Shown: positions 59,898 to 64,000 of the stretch, piece by piece
Layout of the letters: each line of letters begins with the position of its first letter
How positions within the stretch are numbered: the first letter of the stretch is position 1
Assembly: GCF_026460885.1 (NCBI RefSeq)
Contig: NZ_JAOVZW010000004.1
Location: 124,001-188,000 of the forward strand
Reading direction: 5' to 3'
DNA: 64,000 bases
DNA from: Chryseobacterium formosum
Lineage (GTDB): Bacteria > Bacteroidota > Bacteroidia > Flavobacteriales > Weeksellaceae
Translations under genes and position numbers: made by a program
Notes under the pieces: generated by a model
Told to the model about the DNA's origin: nothing
What the model saw: only the letters and a program-made list of their open reading frames with translations
The model's database searches: none

Positions 59898-61301
59898 ATG
59901 AGTCAATTTGATGTTACCGTAATCGGTTCCGGTCCTGGAGGTTATGTGGCTGCAATTCGCGCTGCACAATTAGGCTTCAAAACAGCAATTATTGAAAAAT
60001 ATTCTACATTGGGAGGAACTTGTCTTAACGTTGGATGTATTCCTTCAAAAGCACTTTTAGACAGTTCTGAGCATTTCGAAAACGCAAAACACAATTTCGA
60101 AAACCATGGAATTATCATTAACGAGCCACAAGCTGACATCGCAAGAATGATTGCGAGAAAAAATGAAGTGGTAGAGCAGACTACAAAAGGAATTAACTTC
60201 CTGATGGACAAAAACAAAATTACTGTTTTTGAAGGGGTTGGAAGCTTTGAATCTGCTACTCAGATTAAAGTAACTAAAAACGACGGTTTTTCAGAAACCA
60301 TTGAGTCTAAATATACAATTATCGCAACAGGTTCTAAACCGTCTTCTTTGCCTTTCATCACTTTGGATAAAGAAAGAGTGATTACTTCTACTGAAGCTTT
60401 GAATTTAAAAGAAATTCCTAAGCATTTGGTTGTAATTGGTGGTGGAGTTATCGGTCTTGAATTAGGGTCAGTTTACTTAAGATTAGGTTCTCAGGTTACT
60501 GTTGTTGAATTTATGGATAAAATCATCCCTACAATGGATGGAGCTTTAAGTAAAGAATTGACTAAAGTTCTTAAAAAGCAGGGAATGAAGTTTATGCTTT
60601 CTACAGCGGTTTCTGCCGTTGAAAGAAACGGAGATTCTGTAAAAATTACTGCTAAAGATAAAAAAGGAGAGGAGGTTACTGTTGAAGGAGATTACTGTTT
60701 GGTTTCTGTAGGAAGAAGACCTTTCACAGACGGACTTGCTCTTGAAAAAGCGGGTGTTGAATTAGATGAAAGGGGAAGAATTAAAACCAACGATCATCTA
60801 CAGACTAATGTTGCAAATATTTATGCAATCGGTGATGTAATTAAAGGAGCAATGTTGGCTCATAAAGCTGAAGAAGAAGGAGTTTTTGTTGCTGAAACTT
60901 TGGCTGGACAAAAACCTCACATCAATTATAACTTAATTCCTGGAGTTGTTTACACTTGGCCTGAAGTTGCAGGAGTTGGTAAAACTGAAGAGCAATTGAA
61001 AGAAGAAGGTGTAGCTTACAAGATTGGAACTTTTCCAATGAGAGCTTTAGGAAGAAGCCGTGCAAGTGGTGATATCGATGGTTTGGTGAAAATTATCGCT
61101 GACGAAAAAACAGATGAGGTTCTAGGTTTCCATATGATTGGAGCGAGAGCTGCAGATTTGGTTGCTGAAGGTGTAATTGCAATGGAATTCCGTGCAAGTG
61201 CAGAAGATATTGCAAGAAGTTCTCACGCACATCCAACTTACGCAGAAGCTATTAAAGAAGCTGCTTTGGATGCTACAGGTAAGAGAGCACTTCACATGTA
61301 A
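59898..61301 (+). CDS. lpdA: Dihydrolipoyl dehydrogenase (E3)
   Basis: The 467-residue flavoprotein has the FAD-binding GSGPGGYVAAIRAAQLG, the redox-active disulfide GGTCLNVGCIPSKALL, the NAD-binding GGGVIGLELGSVYLRLG, a second FAD motif YAIGDVIKGAMLAHKAEEEG and the catalytic His-Glu in HAHPTYAEAIKEAA. It reoxidises lipoamide in 2-oxoacid dehydrogenase and glycine cleavage complexes. Full length, own promoter, own terminator; no E1 or E2 gene is near. Confidence 0.97.
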   Translation: MSQFDVTVIGSGPGGYVAAIRAAQLGFKTAIIEKYSTLGGTCLNVGCIPSKALLDSSEHFENAKHNFENHGIIINEPQADIARMIARKNEVVEQTTKGINFLMDKNKITVFEGVGSFESATQIKVTKNDGFSETIESKYTIIATGSKPSSLPFITLDKERVITSTEALNLKEIPKHLVVIGGGVIGLELGSVYLRLGSQVTVVEFMDKIIPTMDGALSKELTKVLKKQGMKFMLSTAVSAVERNGDSVKITAKDKKGEEVTVEGDYCLVSVGRRPFTDGLALEKAGVELDERGRIKTNDHLQTNVANIYAIGDVIKGAMLAHKAEEEGVFVAETLAGQKPHINYNLIPGVVYTWPEVAGVGKTEEQLKEEGVAYKIGTFPMRALGRSRASGDIDGLVKIIADEKTDEVLGFHMIGARAADLVAEGVIAMEFRASAEDIARSSHAHPTYAEAIKEAALDATGKRALHM

Positions 61302-61344
61302 GAGTCAAGTAAAAAGTACAAAAGCCAAGTTTTGGCAGATATAT

Positions 61345-61374
61345 AAAAGAGAAGTTTTGGCTTCTCTTTTTTTT
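61345..61374 (+). terminator. Terminator after lpdA
   Basis: AAAAGAGAAG / CTTCTCTTTT stem (61345-61354 with 61361-61370) with a run of T; a smaller hairpin (GCCAA-GTT-TTGGC, 61324-61336) precedes it. Confidence 0.88.
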
Positions 61375-61503
61375 GTTTAAATTTCCCTTGGGTTCAATAT
61401 TTTGAGCAAGGTTAAACGGATAAAATTTAAATTTTAGTTTAATTAAAATTGTCAGTTTTTGGCATGAAAATAGAGTTCGAATTCACTATAAAATCAAATC
61501 ATT

Positions 61504-62376
61504 ATGAAAAGAATATTTACAATTTGTGCTGTTTTATCTGGTCTACTATTTTTTGCACAGGAAGCCGGAAAAGCAGGTGAACTTTTGAAAAATGAAGCCT
61601 CAAAAAATGAAATGGGGGCTTCCAAAGATAAAACAGAGGCTTCAAAAAATAACAATTCCGGTAATTCAGGATTTAGAAATCCAAATAATCAGAATAATCA
61701 AAACAGAAGACCGACGAATCCAAATTATCAGTGGAATCAGAATTACGGGTATGCAGAAGTTTTTTTAAGAATTCCTGAGCAAGGATATTTTAATGTGGAA
61801 TTAGGTGATCAGTCAATTTCAAATAATTCAGGAAAATACCGCTTTTTTGATCTTTCGTCGGGAAGAGTTCCTATTGCTATTTATGATAACGGTTATTTGA
61901 TTTACAGAACAACTTTAAATATCCGAAACAACAGCAGATTGGTGCTCGATTTTTTCACAAATAAAGGTCTGTATTTGTTAGATTCTTATCCGATTCAAAA
62001 TGATTATTATGGCTTTAATAACTGGAATGACGTTTGGAATAATCCTTATGCAAATTCAGGTAACAATGGAAACATAAACTATCCGAATGTAATGGATAAC
62101 CAGACTTTCCAGCAATTTATGTCTGCAATGAAAAAAGATGCATGGTTTGATGATAAGAAAATTACATTTATTAATCAGCAAGGTCGTCACGCGATGTTTA
62201 CTTCGGATCAGATTGCTGTTTTAGTGAAAGATTTAAGTTTTGATAAAAATAAAATTACTTTGGCTAAATCATTATTTTCAAAATGTGTTGACAAACAGAA
62301 ATATTTTATCGTTGGAGATGCATTGGATTTTGATAGCAGCAGACGTAATTTAATGGATTTTATCTCTAATAATTAA
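61504..62376 (+). CDS. DUF4476-domain exported protein
   Basis: The 290-residue protein has a signal peptide (ending LLFFAQ), a Ser/Lys/Asn-rich linker with repeated ASK segments and NNQNNQN (about 20-85), a beta domain (about 85-165) and a C-terminal helical DUF4476-like domain (about 195-285, FQQFMSAMKKDAWFDDKKI). The family occurs in Bacteroidota and animals; function unknown. It is 5 bp ahead of the next exported gene. Confidence 0.8.
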   Translation: MKRIFTICAVLSGLLFFAQEAGKAGELLKNEASKNEMGASKDKTEASKNNNSGNSGFRNPNNQNNQNRRPTNPNYQWNQNYGYAEVFLRIPEQGYFNVELGDQSISNNSGKYRFFDLSSGRVPIAIYDNGYLIYRTTLNIRNNSRLVLDFFTNKGLYLLDSYPIQNDYYGFNNWNDVWNNPYANSGNNGNINYPNVMDNQTFQQFMSAMKKDAWFDDKKITFINQQGRHAMFTSDQIAVLVKDLSFDKNKITLAKSLFSKCVDKQKYFIVGDALDFDSSRRNLMDFISNN

Positions 62377-62381
62377 ACATT

Positions 62382-62867
62382 ATGAAAAAGCTGATTCCAT
62401 TTTCACTAATTGTTTTTTCCGGATTATTATTTGGACAAAATATTGAGTCTGTAAAAAAGACCGTTCTAAATATTAATCAGACAAAAGGTTTTAAAATTAA
62501 AACGGTTCCATATTCTTATTTCATGGATAAAAATCAAGTGACTGATAATGGAGTTGAATTAAAAGGATACTATAAAAATAATAAACTTTTGAAAATGGAA
62601 TATTGGCTAGGTTTATCTGCATGGATAATTACCACCGAATATTTCTTTACAGAAAATGGTAAATTGGTTTTTGTGCATTCTAAAAAATATCAGACTGTTG
62701 ATGAAAATGGATATTTAGAAAAACCTCAACTGCTGTCTGAACTAAGACGTTATTATGAAAAAGATAAACTGATAAAGTCTGTTGGTGTATTTAATAATGA
62801 TGAAAATACAGATTATTTAAAGGAATCGCAGAACCTTATTAGTGATTTGAAAAACTATAGAAATTAA
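62382..62867 (+). CDS. Exported protein of unknown function
   Basis: The 161-residue protein has a signal peptide (ending GLLFGQ) and a mature part of alternating strands (GVELKGYYKNNKLLKMEYWL, YFFTENGKLVFVHSKKY) that fits a beta-rich periplasmic protein with MORN-like turns. No enzymatic motif. It is co-transcribed with the DUF4476 gene. Confidence 0.68.
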   Translation: MKKLIPFSLIVFSGLLFGQNIESVKKTVLNINQTKGFKIKTVPYSYFMDKNQVTDNGVELKGYYKNNKLLKMEYWLGLSAWIITTEYFFTENGKLVFVHSKKYQTVDENGYLEKPQLLSELRRYYEKDKLIKSVGVFNNDENTDYLKESQNLISDLKNYRN

Positions 62868-62920
62868 TTTTAAATCAATTCAGCAAACTTAAACTCTAAA
62901 ACTCTCCAACTTATTTTCCT

Positions 62921-62928
62921 TACCTTTG
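62921..62928 (+). promoter_or_regulatory. -7 box of the CvfB-like gene
   Basis: TACCTTTG, 19 nt before the ATG at 62948. Confidence 0.55.
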
Positions 62929-62947
62929 CACCCTAAATTTATCATTG

Positions 62948-63772
62948 ATGCAAATCGGAAAAACCCAAACTTTAAAAATTTCAGAAAAAAATCATTCAGG
63001 ATGGATGCTTAATGACGATTCTGGCGAAACAGCTTTTATGTCTAAAGTTTTCATTCGGGAAGAAAAAGAAATTGGGGATGAATTGGAAGTTTTTGTTTAT
63101 CAGGATGATAACAAGCTAAAAGCTACAACCGAAACTCCTTTGGCTGAAGTTGGTGAATTTGCCGTAATGAATTGTGTGCAAAGTCTTCCGAGCGGTGCTT
63201 TTATGGATTGGGGAATTATTAAAGATCTTTTTATTCCGTATAAGCAGCAGAAAACAAAGATTATTGAAGGAAAAAGATATTTGGTGAATCTTTATATTGA
63301 TGAAGATTTAAAATTAATTACCGGAACTACCAAGTTTAAGAGAAATCCTCAATATCAGGATTTACCTTTCCAAAAAGGGGATAAAGTTGAATTGCTGATG
63401 ATGAACGAAAGTGAATTAGGCTGGAATGTTATTATTAATAAAAAATATATTGGACTGATCTACACCACCGATGTTTACAAAAAACTGTATCCGCTATCTG
63501 AAGAAGAAGGTTACATTAAAGAAATTCGTGAAGACGGAAAAATAGATGTTTCTCTTCAACCTGTAGGTTTTGAAAATATTGATGAATTCAGACAAAAAAT
63601 CCTAAACAAATTAGAAGAAAATTTCGGTTTACTGCATCTTTCAGATAAATCTTCTCCGGAAGAAATTAAAGATGAACTGCAAATGAGCAAGAAAAACTTT
63701 AAAAAAGCTTTAGGAGGTTTATATAAAGATAAAGTGGTCGATATTTTAGATGATAAAATAAGGTTACTATAG
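62948..63772 (+). CDS. CvfB-like S1 RNA-binding protein
   Basis: The 274-residue protein has S1-like domains (about 1-60, 65-130 and 140-210, with SGAFMDWGIIKDLFIPYKQQ marking the middle one) and a C-terminal winged helix (about 215-274). This is the CvfB/YitL layout; the Staphylococcus protein binds RNA and affects virulence gene expression. The ATG at 62948 (MQIGKTQ) is preferred over the overlapping TTG at 62945. It has its own promoter and terminator. Confidence 0.88.
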   Translation: MQIGKTQTLKISEKNHSGWMLNDDSGETAFMSKVFIREEKEIGDELEVFVYQDDNKLKATTETPLAEVGEFAVMNCVQSLPSGAFMDWGIIKDLFIPYKQQKTKIIEGKRYLVNLYIDEDLKLITGTTKFKRNPQYQDLPFQKGDKVELLMMNESELGWNVIINKKYIGLIYTTDVYKKLYPLSEEEGYIKEIREDGKIDVSLQPVGFENIDEFRQKILNKLEENFGLLHLSDKSSPEEIKDELQMSKKNFKKALGGLYKDKVVDILDDKIRLL

Positions 63773-63797
63773 AATTATTCCTCAAATATAAAATTGC

Positions 63798-63827
63798 AAC
63801 TCCGAACATTTGTTCGGAGTTTTTTTA
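63798..63827 (+). terminator. Terminator after the CvfB-like gene
   Basis: An 11-bp stem AACTCCGAACA / TGTTCGGAGTT (63798-63808 with 63811-63821) followed by T-run. Confidence 0.9.
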
Positions 63828-63860
63828 TGATAATAATCACAAGAAATTACTTAATTATTT

Positions 63861-63934
63861 TGTTTAACAATTTTGTCAAAACAAATGATTGATATATATT
63901 TGCACAAAATTGTTTAACAAAAATGTCAAAACAA
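63861..63934 (+). promoter_or_regulatory. TetR promoter with two operator copies
   Basis: A 24-nt element (TGTTTAACAA, 3-nt core, TGTCAAAACAA-type end) occurs at 63861-63884 and 63911-63934, differing only in 3 central bases, 50 bp apart. Between them is a full promoter: TTG (63873-63875, inside copy 1), 19-nt spacer, TATATTTG (63895-63902). Copy 2 overlaps the start codon. Each copy is an imperfect dyad, as expected for a TetR dimer. Confidence 0.65.
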
Positions 63935-64000
63935 GAAAAAAAAGACCAAACCCAAGAGTTAATCAAGCAAACTGCAAAGAATCTTTTCTTCGTGCAAGGG
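63923..64000 (+). CDS. TetR-family regulator, N-terminal fragment at window edge
   Basis: Only 26 codons are visible: MSKQEKKDQTQELIKQTAKN then LFFVQG. The helix TQELIKQTAKNLFFVQG is the first helix of the TetR DNA-binding domain. Two operator-like dyads at its promoter, one over its start codon, suggest autorepression. The rest lies outside the window. Confidence 0.7.
   Translation, partial: MSKQEKKDQTQELIKQTAKNLFFVQG

Overview
The window looks like chromosome of a Bacteroidota bacterium of the family Weeksellaceae, most like Chryseobacterium. The reasons are: AT-rich DNA; no Shine-Dalgarno sequences; many copies of the Bacteroidota promoter signature (TTG, about 19 nt, TAnnTTTG); exported proteins whose signal peptides end in -AQ; GLPGLI-family proteins; a TonB receptor with a carboxypeptidase-regulatory-like domain; and a 58-residue histone H1-like protein. 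I found no phage, integrase, transposase, rRNA or CRISPR. Most of the window is ordinary core genome with several small accessory islands.

Layout. 1-5 kb: end of an LTA-synthase-like sulfatase, a TonB-type outer-membrane receptor with a PAP2 phosphatase, and a YfiT/DinB protein. 5-8 kb: AsmA-like protein. 8-15 kb: a minus-strand four-gene cluster (pilin-like, PapD-like chaperone, two-domain tip-like subunit, usher-like beta-barrel) preceded by a 660-bp regulatory region and an AraC-type regulator; this is the best candidate here for a little-described surface-fibre system. 15-22 kb: divergent GNAT/MocR pair, histone H1-like gene, AraC regulator divergent from an exported flavodoxin-RidA fusion, M28 peptidase. 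22-38 kb: housekeeping genes (tex, ychF, a methionine-type aminotransferase, parE, parC, rhomboid, prmC, yaaA, CPBP protease, TsaC/YciO).

37.9-38.6 kb: an array of seven initiator-type tRNA-Met(CAT) genes, alternating between two sequence versions and ending in a chimera. 39.8-46.1 kb: a BlaI-type repressor, two tandem M56/BlaR1-like sensors, a possible 38-residue peptide and two tandem GLPGLI proteins, with a BlaI-type operator overlapping the promoter. 46.1-46.6 kb: a gene-free interval holding an exact-phase 21-bp degenerate repeat array. 46.6-55 kb: M61 and M1 peptidases, a DoxX/DUF2071/methyltransferase/membrane-protein operon, tatC and kdsD. 55-64 kb: recQ, a GT4 glycosyltransferase, small exported proteins, dihydrolipoyl dehydrogenase, a DUF4476 protein, a CvfB-like protein and the start of a TetR regulator with two operator copies.

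All function calls come from reading the translations and motifs; no searches were run. Domain positions are approximate. Promoter, operator and terminator calls are sequence matches only.
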